A DNA stretch of 64,000 bases from Pseudochrobactrum sp. sp1633 (GCF_030376605.1 NZ_JARRAE010000001.1:393665-457664), one strand, 5' to 3'; positions 9,198-19,592 are shown, numbered from the stretch's first letter. A program made the numbers and translations. Notes: a model not told the origin generated them from the letters alone.

Positions 9198-10895
9198 ATG
9201 ACTTTCAACGGAATATTGCAGATTGCGATCCTGTTCGGGCTCACAATTCTGCTGGTTAAACCGGTCGGCGGGTATCTGACCCGCGTGTTCACCGGTGAAC
9301 GGACTTTGCTCTCGCCGGTTATCGCACCGGTTGAGCGCGGCCTCTACAGGCTTGCGGGTACCCACGAAAAAGAAGAACAACACTGGACAGTTTATGCGGC
9401 TTCGCTGCTAATGTTCAGCATTGCCGGTTTTGTGGCACTTTATCTGTTGCAGCGCCTGCAGGGCGCATTGCCCTATAATCCTGCGGGTATGCAGGCTGTG
9501 GAGCCGACATCTGCCTTCAATACGGCTGTCAGCTTTATGACCAATACCAACTGGCAGGGCTATGCCGGTGAAAGCACGATGAGCTATTTCACCCAGATGG
9601 CCGGTATCACTGTGCAGAACTTTGTTTCTGCTGCGGTGGGGATTGCCGGTGCTATGGCGATTACCCGAGGTTTCTCCCGGTCTTCAAGCAATACAATCGG
9701 CAATTTCTGGGTCGATCTGACCCGTGCCACGCTCTATGTGCTGTTGCCGATCTGCATTGTCGGCACGCTTGTGCTGGTTTGGCAGGGTGTACCGCAGAAC
9801 CTGAGCGATTATACGATTGCGACCACGCTTGAAGGCGCACAGCAGACCATTGCGCAGGGGCCTGTGGCCTCGCAGATGATTATCAAACATCTGGGTACCA
9901 ATGGCGGCGGTTTCTTCAATGCCAACTCTGCGCATCCGTTTGAAAACCCGACTGCACTGACTAACCTTATCCATCTGCTGTCGATTTTCGTGATTTCTAC
10001 CGCTATGACCAATGTGTTTGGCCGTATGGTTGGCAATCAGCGTCAGGGCTGGATATTGTTTGCGGTCTTTGGCGTTTTGGTAGTTGCAGGTACGACAGTG
10101 CTTTACTGGGCGGAAGCCGGTGGTAATCCGCTGATGCAGGCTCTGGGTGTTGCCGGTGGTAACATGGAGGGCAAGGAAGCGCGCTTTGGTATTGCACTGT
10201 CTGCACTGTTCTCTGAAGTGACGACTGCGGCCTCTACCGGTGCGGTCAATAATATGCATGACAGCCTGATGCCGCTTGGCGGACTGGTGCCGATGTTCAA
10301 CATGCAGATCCCTAATCTCGGCGGTATCGGTGCCGGTATCTATGGCATGTTGCTGTTCTTCATTCTGGCGATCTTTATTGCTGGTTTGATGGTTGGCCGC
10401 ACACCGGAATATCTGGGCAAGAAAATCGAGGCCAAAGAGGTCAAGATGAGCCTGCTGGCTACGCTTGGACCTTCACTTGCCATTCTTGGTTTTGCTGCAT
10501 TAGCTGTGGTTCTGCCGCAGGGATTGTCGAGCATTCAGGATGCAGGCCCGCATGGCTTCAGCGAAGTGCTTTATGCTTATTCTTCGGGTGCCAACAATAA
10601 CGGCAGTGCCTTTGCCGGTCTCAATGCCAATACGCCTTTCTATAATCTCACCATTGGTTTTGCGATGTTGATGGGGCGTTTCCTGCTGATCGTACCGGTG
10701 CTGGCCATTGCCGGTTCTCTGGCAGCCAAAAAGACAGTTCCGGTTTCCGCAGGCACATTGCCGACTACGGGTCCGCTGTTTGTCGGTCTGGTTGTTGGTG
10801 TGACGATGATAGTCGGTGGCCTGACCTTCTTCCCCGCGCTGGCTCTTGGCCCTGTTGTCGAGCATTTCGCAGTGCTCTCTGGTCAGCTCTTTTAA
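9198..10895 (+). CDS. kdpA: Potassium-transporting ATPase subunit A (K+ channel-like subunit)
   Basis: This 565-aa inner-membrane protein selects and carries K+ in the P-type KdpFABC pump. Its four selectivity-filter-like repeats are visible as [51 protein letters not shown] and [13 protein letters not shown]. There are about ten membrane helices. The ATG at 9198 fits the family N-terminus; a TTG at 9132 also opens the frame. Confidence 0.96.
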   Translation: MTFNGILQIAILFGLTILLVKPVGGYLTRVFTGERTLLSPVIAPVERGLYRLAGTHEKEEQHWTVYAASLLMFSIAGFVALYLLQRLQGALPYNPAGMQAVEPTSAFNTAVSFMTNTNWQGYAGESTMSYFTQMAGITVQNFVSAAVGIAGAMAITRGFSRSSSNTIGNFWVDLTRATLYVLLPICIVGTLVLVWQGVPQNLSDYTIATTLEGAQQTIAQGPVASQMIIKHLGTNGGGFFNANSAHPFENPTALTNLIHLLSIFVISTAMTNVFGRMVGNQRQGWILFAVFGVLVVAGTTVLYWAEAGGNPLMQALGVAGGNMEGKEARFGIALSALFSEVTTAASTGAVNNMHDSLMPLGGLVPMFNMQIPNLGGIGAGIYGMLLFFILAIFIAGLMVGRTPEYLGKKIEAKEVKMSLLATLGPSLAILGFAALAVVLPQGLSSIQDAGPHGFSEVLYAYSSGANNNGSAFAGLNANTPFYNLTIGFAMLMGRFLLIVPVLAIAGSLAAKKTVPVSAGTLPTTGPLFVGLVVGVTMIVGGLTFFPALALGPVVEHFAVLSGQLF

Positions 10896-10904
10896 AGGTG
10901 AGAC

Positions 10905-11081
10905 ATGGCTAAAAGTTCTTTTCTGATGAGGCAGCTGTTTCAAAACCGTGCGGCGAAACCGGCGAAAAATATGCTGGTAAGTGACGCGAAAAAAGAGGGT
11001 TGCCCGAAACTGACCAGCCTTGTGCTGATCCTTGTTCTGGCAATGCTGGGCGGAGTTTTCCTTGTGAAAGCACTGGTTTGA
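10905..11081 (+). CDS. Small single-pass membrane protein between kdpA and kdpB
   Basis: This 58-aa frame has a basic, polar N-terminal half (MAKSSFLMRQLFQNRAAKPA) and one C-terminal hydrophobic helix (LTSLVLILVLAMLGGVFLVK). An AAAGGTGAG ribosome site precedes the ATG, 9 bases after the kdpA stop. E. coli has nothing in this place. The orientation would put the basic end in the cytoplasm. A role as a Kdp accessory or assembly peptide is possible but unproven. Confidence 0.65.
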   Translation: MAKSSFLMRQLFQNRAAKPAKNMLVSDAKKEGCPKLTSLVLILVLAMLGGVFLVKALV

Positions 11082-11176
11082 AACTTAAGTCTGAACATTA
11101 ATTTATCACCCTATATTATTGTAAATACTATGTGGTTTATAAATATTCCGCATAAGATTTAAGACGGAGTGCTCTC

Positions 11177-13237
11177 ATGAGCCAGTCAAAATCTACGAGC
11201 ATTCTCGATGCCCGTATCCTGCTGCCCGCCATCGGCGGTGCATTTCGAAAACTTGATCCGCGAAGCCTTGCCAAAAATCCGGTGATGTTTGTCGTTGCTG
11301 TTGTAACCATGCTGACCACGGTGCTTTTTCTCCGCGATCTGGCAGGCGGCGGATCTGATCTGGGCTTTTCTTTCCAGATCATTCTGTGGCTGTGGTTTAC
11401 CATTCTGTTTGCCAATTTTGCGGAAGCGGTGGCTGAAGGGCGCGGTAAAGCGCAGGCGGAATCCCTGCGCCGCACCCGCACCGAAACGGAAGCCAAGCTG
11501 CTCAGCGGTGACAGTAAAACCAATTACACCATCGTTGCAGGCAATAGCCTCAAAGTTGGTGATGTGGTTCTGGTAGAAGCCGGAGATATCATCCCTTCCG
11601 ATGGTGAAGTGATTGAAGGTGTGGCCTCGGTCAATGAAGCGGCGATCACCGGTGAATCGGCTCCGGTTATCCGCGAGTCCGGTGGTGATCGCTCTGCGGT
11701 GACCGGTGGCACGCAGGTGCTGTCCGACTGGATACGCGTGCGTATTACTGCGGCTGCCGGTTCCACCTTTATTGACCGCATGATCTCACTGGTGGAAGGC
11801 GCAGAACGCCAAAAGACACCAAACGAAATTGCACTGAATATTCTGCTCGCCGGGATGACGCTGATCTTCGTGCTCGCTGTTGTGACAATTCCGAGCTTTG
11901 CCACTTATGCAGGTGGTTCCGTGCCGGTGATTGTGCTGGTGGCCTTGTTCGTTACGCTGATCCCGACCACGATCGGCGCACTGCTCTCAGCCATTGGTAT
12001 TGCCGGTATGGATCGTCTGGTTCGTTTCAACGTGCTGGCTATGTCCGGCCGTGCGGTGGAAGCTGCCGGTGACGTGGATACGCTGCTGCTCGATAAAACC
12101 GGCACCATTACGCTCGGTAATCGTCAGGCGACTGAGTTCAAGCCTGTGAAAGGTGTGAGTGAGCAGCAACTGGCCGATGCCGCGCAGCTCGCCTCATTGG
12201 CTGATGAAACACCGGAAGGTCGTTCCATCGTTGTGCTGGCTAAGGAGAAATATGGCATCCGTGCCCGTGATATGGCCGATTTGCATGCGGTATTTGTGCC
12301 CTTTACTGCGCAAAGCCGGATGAGCGGTGTGGATGTGGATGGCAGCTCTATCCGCAAAGGTGCCGTGGATGCCGTGCTGAAATATGTGCAGTCACAGCAT
12401 GCTCAGGCATCAGGCGCGGCGGGTACAGAAGAAATACAGGGTATTGCCGCATCAATCGCCAAGGCAGGCGGCACACCGCTGGCTGTGGTGAAAGACGGCA
12501 AGCTGATGGGCATTGTCGCGCTGAAAGATATTGTCAAAGGCGGCATCCGTGAGCGTTTTGCTGAACTGCGCCGCATGGGTATCCGCACAGTGATGATTAC
12601 TGGTGATAATCCGATGACTGCTGCCGCGATTGCTGCGGAAGCCGGTGTGGATGATTTTCTGGCGCAGGCAACACCGGAGAACAAGCTGTCGCTGATCCGC
12701 GAAGAGCAGGCCAAGGGCAAGCTGGTGGCAATGTGCGGAGACGGTACTAACGATGCTCCGGCACTGGCGCAGGCCGATGTGGGCGTGGCGATGAATACCG
12801 GTACGGTGGCTGCGCGTGAAGCGGGCAATATGGTCGATCTTGATAGTGATCCGACCAAGCTGATCGAGATTGTGGAAATCGGCAAGCAATTGCTGATGAC
12901 ACGCGGTGCGCTGACAACCTTCTCGATTGCCAATGATATTGCCAAATATTTCGCGATTATTCCGGCAATGTTCCTCGCTTTCTATCCGCAGCTTGGTGTG
13001 CTGAATATTATGGGGCTGCATAGTCCGCAGAGCGCCATTCTCTCGGCAATCATCTTCAATGCCCTGATTATTGTGGCGCTGATCCCGTTGTCGCTGCGCG
13101 GTGTGAAATATCGTGCCGTCGGTGCCGGTGCGCTGCTGAGCCGTAATCTGATGATCTATGGTCTTGGCGGGATTATCGTGCCTTTCGTTGCCATTAAGCT
13201 GATTGATATGGCGATTGCTGCTCTGGGTCTGGTGTAA
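11177..13237 (+). CDS. kdpB: Potassium-transporting ATPase subunit B (P-type ATPase)
   Basis: This 686-aa catalytic subunit of the Kdp pump couples ATP hydrolysis to K+ uptake through KdpA. Present are the actuator motif TGES (about residue 158), the phosphorylated Asp in [10 protein letters not shown] (about residue 304), the KGA nucleotide-site motif and the hinge [17 protein letters not shown] 95-base AT-rich spacer separates it from the small frame after kdpA and could hold an internal promoter. Confidence 0.97.
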   Translation: MSQSKSTSILDARILLPAIGGAFRKLDPRSLAKNPVMFVVAVVTMLTTVLFLRDLAGGGSDLGFSFQIILWLWFTILFANFAEAVAEGRGKAQAESLRRTRTETEAKLLSGDSKTNYTIVAGNSLKVGDVVLVEAGDIIPSDGEVIEGVASVNEAAITGESAPVIRESGGDRSAVTGGTQVLSDWIRVRITAAAGSTFIDRMISLVEGAERQKTPNEIALNILLAGMTLIFVLAVVTIPSFATYAGGSVPVIVLVALFVTLIPTTIGALLSAIGIAGMDRLVRFNVLAMSGRAVEAAGDVDTLLLDKTGTITLGNRQATEFKPVKGVSEQQLADAAQLASLADETPEGRSIVVLAKEKYGIRARDMADLHAVFVPFTAQSRMSGVDVDGSSIRKGAVDAVLKYVQSQHAQASGAAGTEEIQGIAASIAKAGGTPLAVVKDGKLMGIVALKDIVKGGIRERFAELRRMGIRTVMITGDNPMTAAAIAAEAGVDDFLAQATPENKLSLIREEQAKGKLVAMCGDGTNDAPALAQADVGVAMNTGTVAAREAGNMVDLDSDPTKLIEIVEIGKQLLMTRGALTTFSIANDIAKYFAIIPAMFLAFYPQLGVLNIMGLHSPQSAILSAIIFNALIIVALIPLSLRGVKYRAVGAGALLSRNLMIYGLGGIIVPFVAIKLIDMAIAALGLV

Positions 13238-13248
13238 GGAATAAACGC

Positions 13249-13812
13249 ATGTTGAAACAATTACGTCCTGCTGTGGTGATGATTGTCAGTCTGACAGTAA
13301 TCACCGGTATTGCTTATCCACTGGCTATGACCAGCGTGGCGCAGACCCTGTTTCCCTCTCAGGCTAATGGCAGTTTGATTGTGAAGGAGAATAAGGTGAT
13401 CGGCTCATCACTGATCGGCCAGCAATTCACTTCTGAGCGTTATTTTCATGGTCGGCCGAGTGCTGCGGGGGATGGTTATAATGCTGCATCCTCCGGCGGC
13501 TCCAATCTGGCGCCAAGCAGTGCGGCATTGCTGGAGCGGGTGAAAGCCGATGTGGCAAAGCTGCAAGCGGAAAACCCCGGCCAGTCGTTGCCGGTTGATC
13601 TGGTCACCGCATCCGGCAGCGGGCTTGATCCGCATCTGACGCCGGAAGCAGCCTTGTTCCAGATCCCGCGCATTGCCAAAGCGCGCAGCATGGATGAGGC
13701 ACGGCTGAAAACACTGGTCGAGGCGCATATTGAGGAAAGAATGCTGGGGCTGATCGGTGAGCCGGTGGTGAATGTACTTGCGCTTAATCTCGCGCTGGAT
13801 CAGGTTAAGTGA
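13249..13812 (+). CDS. kdpC: Potassium-transporting ATPase subunit C
   Basis: This 187-aa subunit has one N-terminal membrane helix and a periplasmic domain that assists KdpA/KdpB assembly and ATP affinity. The motifs [21 protein letters not shown] and [14 protein letters not shown] are characteristic. It starts 11 bases after the kdpB stop. Confidence 0.96.
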   Translation: MLKQLRPAVVMIVSLTVITGIAYPLAMTSVAQTLFPSQANGSLIVKENKVIGSSLIGQQFTSERYFHGRPSAAGDGYNAASSGGSNLAPSSAALLERVKADVAKLQAENPGQSLPVDLVTASGSGLDPHLTPEAALFQIPRIAKARSMDEARLKTLVEAHIEERMLGLIGEPVVNVLALNLALDQVK

Positions 13813-13839
13813 GCAATATAACAGGCAGGATAGCTCTGT

Positions 13840-16590
13840 ATGAATGACGACAGTTCGCGCACCGGCGATAACAGACCGTTGCCGGAAGCCTTGCTTGCCA
13901 AAGCCGAACAGGAAACACGTGGCCGCCTCAAGATATTTCTCGGGGCGGCTCCGGGCGTTGGTAAGACCTATGAAATGCTGATGTCCGGCCGCGCTCTGCT
14001 GACAGACGGTGTTGATGTGGTGATCGGTGTGGTGGAAACCCACGGGCGGCAGGAAACACTGGCGCTGACAGAAGGCTATGAGATTATCCCGCGGGCGCGT
14101 ATCGACTATAAAGGACACGTGCTTGAGGAGATGGATCTGGATGCGGTGCTGGAACGCAAGCCGCAGCTGGTGCTGGTGGATGAGCTTGCCCATAGCAATG
14201 CTGCTGGCAGTCGCCATCCCAAGCGCTATCTTGATGTTGAAGAGCTGCTGGCCAACGGCATTGACGTTTATACCACGCTGAATATTCAGCATGTGGAGAG
14301 CCTTAATGATGTTGTGGCGCAGATCACCCGCATCCGCGTGCGCGAAACCGTGCCGGACAGCATTATCGACCGCGCCGATGATATCGAGATTGTTGATATT
14401 ACGCCGGAAGACCTGATTAAGCGCCTGAAAGAAGGCAAGGTCTATCTACCCAAGACTGCGAAACGCGCGACACAGAATTACTTCTCTGCGGGTAATCTCA
14501 CCGCTTTGCGTGAACTTGCGCTGCGGCGCACGGCGCAGCGTGTGGACGACCAGCTCCTTAGCCATATGCAGGCCAATGCCATATCGGGGCCGTGGTCGGC
14601 AGGCGAGCGTGTGCTGGTTTGTATTGATGAGCAGCCGCACTGTGCGGCGCTGATCCGCTATGCCCGCAGGCAGGCAGACCGGCTGCGAACACCGTGGACA
14701 GCGCTCTATGTGGAGACATCGCGTGCTGCCGCACTCTCCGAGGAAGAGAAAGATCGTATTGCAGCCACCTCGCGGTTAGCAGAACAACTGGGCGGTGAAA
14801 TCATCACGCTGACCGGTCATGATGTGGCGCAGGATATTATAAACTACGCGCTGACTCATAATTTCAGTCATATCGTTATCGGCAAGCCGAATAAATCCCG
14901 TCTGCGGGAGATTTTTGAAGGTTCGGTCTCTCATGACCTGATCCGCAAGGCAGGCAATCTCAGCATTCACATCATTTCCGGTGCGCAGCAAGTTGTGCCG
15001 CCCGTGCGGCAGGTGGCTGTGGCACAGGATAAGGCATTTTCGCTGCGGCCTTATTTGCTCAGTCTCGGCTATATTGTGATCGCGCTGGTTGCCGGTACAT
15101 TGCTTGATCATGTGCTGGACGTGCGTAATATCGCGCTGGTGTTTCTGATGGCGGTGCTGGCGACAGCTGTGGCTTCAGGTCTGCGGCCTGCCTTATTTGC
15201 TTCGCTGGTTAGTGCATTCGCTTTCAATTTCTTCTTCTTGCCGCCGCTCTATACGTTGCACATTGCAGGGCCGGAGAGCGTGATTGCTCTGGCGTTTTTC
15301 ATCTGTGTGGCGCTGGTCGCCAGCAATCTGACTGCGCGGGTACAACGTCAGGCTCTGGCGGCACGCAACCGCGCCAGAACCACGGAAGGGCTCTATCAGT
15401 TCAGCAAAAAGCTGGCTGGTGCCGGAACTCTGGAGGATGTGCTCTGGGCAACGGTTTATCAGATCGCGGCCATGCTCAAAGTGCGCGTGGTTGTGCTGTT
15501 GCCGGATGAAGGCGTGGCCAATACCAGTATTTCCGTGCGTGCCGGTTATCCGCCAGATGACACACTGGTCGATGCGGATATTGCCGCTGCACGCTGGGCA
15601 TGGGAGCACGACCGCCCCGCAGGACGCGGCGCGGACACGTTGCCGGGTGCCAAGCGGCTTTATATGCCTCTACGCACCGGTGGCAATACAATCGGCGTTG
15701 TAGGGCTGGATGATGACCGCCAAGGGCCGCTTCTGACGCCGGAGCAGCAAAGACTGTTCGATGCGCTGGCAGAGCAGGCAGCGTTGGCGATTGCCCGTAT
15801 TCAGCTGGTGGATGATCTGGATCGCGCCCAGCTTGCTGTTGAGGCTGATCGTTTGCGCTCGGCCTTGTTGACCTCTATCTCTCATGATCTCAAGACGCCG
15901 CTGGCAGCCATTCTCGGTGCTGCCGGTACACTCAAGGATTATTCCGGCTCATTGCCTGATCAGGATCGCGGGGAGCTTTTGACCACTGTTGTTGATGAGT
16001 CTGAGCGCCTCAACCGCTTTATCGCCAATTTGCTGGATATGACGCGGATTGAATCCGGTGCCATGCAGCCGAATAAGTCATTGCAATATCTGGGCGATAT
16101 TGTCGGCAGCGCATTGAAGCGCGCTGCAAAAATCTTGTCGCATCACCATGTTGAGACGGACATTGCTGCTGATTTGCCGATGCTGAAACTTGATCCGGTG
16201 CTGTTTGAGCAGGTCTTGTTCAATCTTCTTGATAATGCTGCGAAATATGCGCCGGAAGGCACGCTAATCAAAATTCAGGCAGGCTCCGAGCAGGGCGATG
16301 TGGTGCTGCGTATCGTGGATGAGGGCGGGGGTATCCCTGTTGGCGATGAGAGGCGGGTTTTTGACAGTTTCTACCGTGTGCGCAAGTCCGATCAGGTGCG
16401 TGCCGGTACGGGGCTGGGGCTGGCGATCTGTAAAGGCTTTACAGAAGCAATGGGCGGAACAATTACAGCAGGAAACCGCAGCGACGATTCCGGCCGCAGC
16501 GGTGCCGTTTTTACAATCAGATTACCGTTGAACACTTGTGCCGAGGCTATGAGTGACATTGGCAGTACAGAAGAAAGATCATTTTCCTGA
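13840..16590 (+). CDS. kdpD: Osmosensitive K+ channel sensor histidine kinase KdpD
   Basis: This 916-aa inner-membrane sensor kinase activates KdpE when K+ is limiting. In order it has an N-terminal KdpD domain with Walker A GAAPGVGKT, a universal-stress-protein-like domain ending near SIHIISG, four membrane helices around residues 400-500, a GAF-like region, the phosphorylated His in SHDLKTPLAA (about residue 685), and an ATPase domain with FNLLDNAAKYAPEG and GTGLGLAICKG. The length is normal. The stop overlaps kdpE by one base. Confidence 0.96.
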   Translation: MNDDSSRTGDNRPLPEALLAKAEQETRGRLKIFLGAAPGVGKTYEMLMSGRALLTDGVDVVIGVVETHGRQETLALTEGYEIIPRARIDYKGHVLEEMDLDAVLERKPQLVLVDELAHSNAAGSRHPKRYLDVEELLANGIDVYTTLNIQHVESLNDVVAQITRIRVRETVPDSIIDRADDIEIVDITPEDLIKRLKEGKVYLPKTAKRATQNYFSAGNLTALRELALRRTAQRVDDQLLSHMQANAISGPWSAGERVLVCIDEQPHCAALIRYARRQADRLRTPWTALYVETSRAAALSEEEKDRIAATSRLAEQLGGEIITLTGHDVAQDIINYALTHNFSHIVIGKPNKSRLREIFEGSVSHDLIRKAGNLSIHIISGAQQVVPPVRQVAVAQDKAFSLRPYLLSLGYIVIALVAGTLLDHVLDVRNIALVFLMAVLATAVASGLRPALFASLVSAFAFNFFFLPPLYTLHIAGPESVIALAFFICVALVASNLTARVQRQALAARNRARTTEGLYQFSKKLAGAGTLEDVLWATVYQIAAMLKVRVVVLLPDEGVANTSISVRAGYPPDDTLVDADIAAARWAWEHDRPAGRGADTLPGAKRLYMPLRTGGNTIGVVGLDDDRQGPLLTPEQQRLFDALAEQAALAIARIQLVDDLDRAQLAVEADRLRSALLTSISHDLKTPLAAILGAAGTLKDYSGSLPDQDRGELLTTVVDESERLNRFIANLLDMTRIESGAMQPNKSLQYLGDIVGSALKRAAKILSHHHVETDIAADLPMLKLDPVLFEQVLFNLLDNAAKYAPEGTLIKIQAGSEQGDVVLRIVDEGGGIPVGDERRVFDSFYRVRKSDQVRAGTGLGLAICKGFTEAMGGTITAGNRSDDSGRSGAVFTIRLPLNTCAEAMSDIGSTEERSFS

Positions 16591-17285
16591 TGACGCAGAA
16601 CATTATCAAAATCCTCGTCGTGGATGATGAGCCACCAATCCGCAAACTATTGCGCGTGGGGCTGGGAACAGAAGGGTTTTCCATCCTTGAAGCACCCTCC
16701 GCGACAATCGCTAAGGAAATTATGCGTGATGACCGGCCTGATCTGGTGCTGCTGGATTTAGGCCTGCCGGACATCTCCGGCCATGATTTGCTGGCGCAAT
16801 GGCGCTCGGAGCTGATTGATCTGCCGGTGATTATTCTCTCAAACCGCACGGATGAGGGTGGGATCGTGAAAGCGCTGGAGCTTGGTGCGGATGATTATGT
16901 GACCAAGCCGTTCGGTATGAAGGAGCTTGCCGCACGAATCCGCGTGGCACTGCGCCACAAGCTGCAAGAGCAGGGCGAGAAGCCGGTCTTCCAGACGGGT
17001 GAGCTATCGGTTGATCTGGTGAAGCGCATTGTGCGACTTAAAGGGCAGGAGATTAAGCTTTCGCCTAAGGAATATGATATTTTACGTATCATGGTGCAGC
17101 ACGCAGGCAAGGTGCTGACCCATTCATACATACTCAATCAGATTTGGGGCGGTATGAGCGATGTGCAATATTTACGCGTCTATGTGCGCCAGTTGCGTCA
17201 GAAGCTCGAAGAATCGCCGGATCAGCCGTTTTATATTCTGACAGAAACAGGCGTTGGCTATCGCTTGCGCGAAGGGGATATTTGA
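16590..17285 (+). CDS. kdpE: Response regulator KdpE (OmpR family)
   Basis: This 231-aa regulator has a receiver domain with the phospho-accepting Asp in LVLLDLGLPD and KPFGMKEL, and a C-terminal winged helix (SPKEYDILRIM to YVRQLRQKLE and GVGYRL). Phosphorylated by KdpD, it would activate the kdp promoter upstream of 8935. TGATG couples its translation to kdpD. Confidence 0.96.
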   Translation: MTQNIIKILVVDDEPPIRKLLRVGLGTEGFSILEAPSATIAKEIMRDDRPDLVLLDLGLPDISGHDLLAQWRSELIDLPVIILSNRTDEGGIVKALELGADDYVTKPFGMKELAARIRVALRHKLQEQGEKPVFQTGELSVDLVKRIVRLKGQEIKLSPKEYDILRIMVQHAGKVLTHSYILNQIWGGMSDVQYLRVYVRQLRQKLEESPDQPFYILTETGVGYRLREGDI

Positions 17286-17291
17286 CTGAGA

Positions 17292-17326
17292 GTTTCGTCA
17301 GGGGTTTCTATAATCTCTGACGAAAC
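17292..17326 (+). terminator. Terminator of the kdp operon
   Basis: The arms GTTTCGTCAG and CTGACGAAAC form a 10-bp stem just after the kdpE stop. The T-run is poor. Confidence 0.65.
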
Positions 17327-17421
17327 GTAATCATATGCGTGTCAAAGTGTTCTGCATCAGCAGTGCGTTACGATAATTTGTTTTGGTGAAGTGTGCAGAC
17401 TTATGAACTCTTAAAGAAGAG

Positions 17422-17496
17422 TGGCTCCCCGGGCCGGATTCGAACCAGCGACCAACCGGTTAACAGCCGGTTGCTCTACCGCTGAGCTACCGAGGA
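17422..17496 (-). tRNA. tRNA-Asn (GTT)
   Basis: A 75-nt cloverleaf with encoded CCA on the minus strand. The anticodon loop CTGTTAAC gives GTT, and the T-loop is GGTTCGAATCC. The acceptor arms TCCTCGG and CCGGGGA pair with one G-U. Confidence 0.95.
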
Positions 17497-17767
17497 ACAG
17501 TTGCTCTGCATTTGCATGACAGCCGTATAGCAACGCAAAATGATCTTGCCAAGCCCTAATTTTGATATTCTACAGGTAAAAAGCAGATTTATGACGGAAG
17601 CGGATATTTCCTGTGCGGACAGAGCAGCAGCCGCGCAACGAAAACAATAATAATCAGTGATTTCAGATAATTAAGAGATGCGAATGAAAAGCATGCAAGT
17701 ATCCCGCTAGAGATATTTCTTTTGCATTTTAGTTTTGAAAAATTGCACGCTCTTTATGAGAAAAGAG

Positions 17768-17842
17768 TGGCTCCCCGGGCCGGATTCGAACCAGCGACCA
17801 ACCGGTTAACAGCCGGTTGCTCTACCGCTGAGCTACCGAGGA
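17768..17842 (-). tRNA. tRNA-Asn (GTT), second identical copy
   Basis: Identical over all 75 nt to the copy 346 bases to its left, with a few identical flanking bases on each side. The spacer between the copies shows no gene. A local duplication is the simplest explanation. Confidence 0.95.
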
Positions 17843-18207
17843 ACAGGTGCTCTTGCTTTCAGCGATTTGGCGTATAGCAAAAGCTTTTCGGTTTTGCCAA
17901 GCCCTTTTTCGCTTTTTTATCAGGATTCTAGCGGAATAGTTGGTGAGAGGCATATTTCAGGCATTAAAAGGCCTGATATGGGACTCATAGTTTTTTGAAT
18001 TGGCAGATTTCAACGTCTTAAAATTGCAGATTTGATTGCTGCACGCATAAAAATAAACGGAATCAAACATATCGGGTGGAATCTCAGGATTGATTCCGGG
18101 TTAAAATAAAAATGTCGCTTTGCGGGCTGCGGTGTTTTTTTGAAAGAAACGCCACTTATATAATAGCGCTATAAACATACGATATAACTGAAAACAGGAC
18201 TGACAGA
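17843..18207. other. Gene-free region upstream of a small membrane gene
   Basis: 365 AT-rich bases hold the promoters of the leftward tRNA-Asn and the rightward small membrane gene. No further frame or RNA is recognised. Confidence 0.4.
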
Positions 18208-18546
18208 TTGTACAATCCAGATGCCGATCCAAAAGTGGCAGCAGAACAACCGGATATTGAGAAGGGAGTCGATGGGAAACATCGGATAAAGCTGTTTGGC
18301 AAAACCTTACCGCTTCCGCAGTCGGTCTGGTTGCGACGAATTCTGGGTGGCGGTTTGATCGTTGGTGGCGTGTTCAGTTTTCTACCAGTGCTGGGTGTCT
18401 GGATGCTGCCGCTCGGGCTGATTATTCTTTCGCGCGATTCCAAACGTATAAGGCGGATCAGACGGAAATCTGAAGTCGGCTTGATGCGCCGTTGGCGGGA
18501 ATACCGTGCGCGGAAAAAAGCTGAGAAAGCGGAACTGCCGGAATAA
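18208..18546 (+). CDS. Small membrane protein, PGPGW-like
   Basis: This 112-aa protein has a polar N-terminus, one hydrophobic hairpin (RRILGGGLIVGGVFSFLPVL to GVWMLPLGLIILSRD, about residues 43-76) and a very basic tail (RRIRRKSEVGLMRRWREY). The hydrophobic block resembles the PGPGW transmembrane family without the exact motif. The start is TTG with CAGGA upstream; no in-frame ATG lies nearby. The function is unknown. Confidence 0.7.
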   Translation: MYNPDADPKVAAEQPDIEKGVDGKHRIKLFGKTLPLPQSVWLRRILGGGLIVGGVFSFLPVLGVWMLPLGLIILSRDSKRIRRIRRKSEVGLMRRWREYRARKKAEKAELPE

Positions 18547-18652
18547 CCGGTTTTGTTGGTGCGTGAGCCCGCATATAATGCGCAGAAATATCCGCTATCT
18601 GTATTATTTTGATAAGAAATTTAATTTTTCACAGAAAGCACGGTCGGGACAC

Positions 18653-18681
18653 TTGACGAGTCATCTGGCTTAACCTATTCA
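18653..18681 (+). promoter_or_regulatory. Likely promoter of tRNA-Cys
   Basis: TTGACG and TATTCA are spaced by 17 bases, 21 bases before the mature tRNA-Cys 5' end. This fits a sigma-70 type promoter. Confidence 0.6.
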
Positions 18682-18701
18682 GCACTCAACCACATACGGA
18701 T

Positions 18702-18775
18702 GGCCTCGTGGCGGAGTGGTTACGCAGAGGACTGCAAATCCTTGCACGGGGGTTCGATTCCCTCCGAGGCCTCCA
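18702..18775 (+). tRNA. tRNA-Cys (GCA), 3' half supplied by an integrated element
   Basis: A 74-nt cloverleaf with anticodon GCA (ACTGCAAAT) and encoded CCA. The acceptor arms GGCCTCG and CGAGGCC pair fully. From 18732 onward it doubles as attL of the 10.7-kb element; the displaced 3' end lies at 29415-29458. The present T-stem (GGGGG/CCCTC) differs from the displaced one (CCCGG/CCGGG) by three paired changes. Confidence 0.95.
18732..18775. repeat. attL of the satellite-like element
   Basis: These 44 bases match 29415-29458 in direct orientation: the first 16 bases (CTGCAAATCCTTGCAC) are identical, as are the T-loop and the last 11 bases (CGAGGCCTCCA). Crossover most likely occurs in the 16-base core, in the anticodon arm. 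Confidence 0.85.
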
Positions 18776-18838
18776 CCTTTAAAATCAAGCACTTAACTCA
18801 GTTTTTGATGTAGAAGATTTTTAGACTAAAGCGGCTCT

Positions 18839-18885
18839 GGTGACTCATTGGTGACTCACTAAATACATTTTTGAATGTAGTCCCG
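18839..18885. repeat. Putative integrase arm-type sites, left end
   Basis: Two direct GGTGACTCA copies (18839-18847, 18850-18858), then AATACATTTTTGAATGT and TGTAGTCCCG. The same words recur inside the right end at 29288-29387, with GGTGACTCA inverted there. Arm-type integrase binding sites are the likely role. Confidence 0.5.
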
Positions 18886-19007
18886 CTCGAAACGCCCCTC
18901 TTTATTCCAGCCGTAGAAGACCCCTGAAGAGCGTTTGATTCGAGCTGGTGCATGGCGCTGAAAACAATGCCGCGCTTGCTGGTGGGGCAGGTTAAGGGAA
19001 TGCGGCG

Positions 19008-19406
19008 CTATCTGATCTCAACCAGCTGAAACACAATCCGGCTCATACCGTCGCGTCTTGCGCTGACGATCTCAAAGGAGCGAGGGTCACCGCTTATGCT
19101 GATCCGGTCGGCCTGTTTGGCTTCGTCGGCCAGTGGATAGCTCACACGGTCAACGCTAAGTTCGAAAGTATGCCCTGTCGCAAGGGTGTGAAGGTCGTTG
19201 CCGCTGCGTTCGCGTTTTCCAATTTCAACAGCTTGATAAACGTCATTTTCCTCAAAGACAGCTTTTCCCGTCCAGCTCACTCGATTTGGGTCTGCAACCG
19301 GTCGGCCATTAGGGCTACGCAGAGCCGGGCTGCAAGTGAACTCATTTGCAAACTGCCGGTCGATTGTTCGGCTCAGCGTCTGTTCTAGGCGGTCGAAAAT
19401 GGACAT
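19008..19406 (-). CDS. Head-tail joining protein (lambda FII-like)
   Basis: This 132-aa protein begins MSIFDRLEQTLSR and ends with the beta-rich pattern ISISGDPRSFEIVSARRDG, similar to lambda FII-type attachment proteins that close the head and receive the tail. AGAGGAA precedes the ATG at 19406; the frame extends to 19478 without a better start. It is the last gene of the leftward capsid unit. The match is by pattern only, so the family assignment is moderate. Confidence 0.55.
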   Translation of the reverse strand: MSIFDRLEQTLSRTIDRQFANEFTCSPALRSPNGRPVADPNRVSWTGKAVFEENDVYQAVEIGKRERSGNDLHTLATGHTFELSVDRVSYPLADEAKQADRISISGDPRSFEIVSARRDGMSRIVFQLVEIR

Positions 19407-19426
19407 GGCAGTTCCTCTGTGAAAAT

Positions 19427-19580
19427 GCCCTTGCACCGGGTTGTGCTCGGTACAAGGGCTGGATGCCACCACTGCCACGGAGCGGCAGCTGGCTTGTGGG
19501 GTGATTATTTTGAATACTCACGATCACCGGCGCGAGCCCCAATCGCTTGGGAAGCACCCCACCGCCGCAAAGTGGTGGGG
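19427..19580. repeat. Two hairpins between capsid and joining genes
   Basis: 19427-19459 has GCCCTTG/CAAGGGC arms and 19557-19580 has CCCCACC/GGTGGGG arms. Neither has a T-run in the leftward direction. They may tune the ratio of capsid to joining protein by processing or partial termination. Confidence 0.4.
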
Positions 19581-19592
19581 ATCTCATTGACC

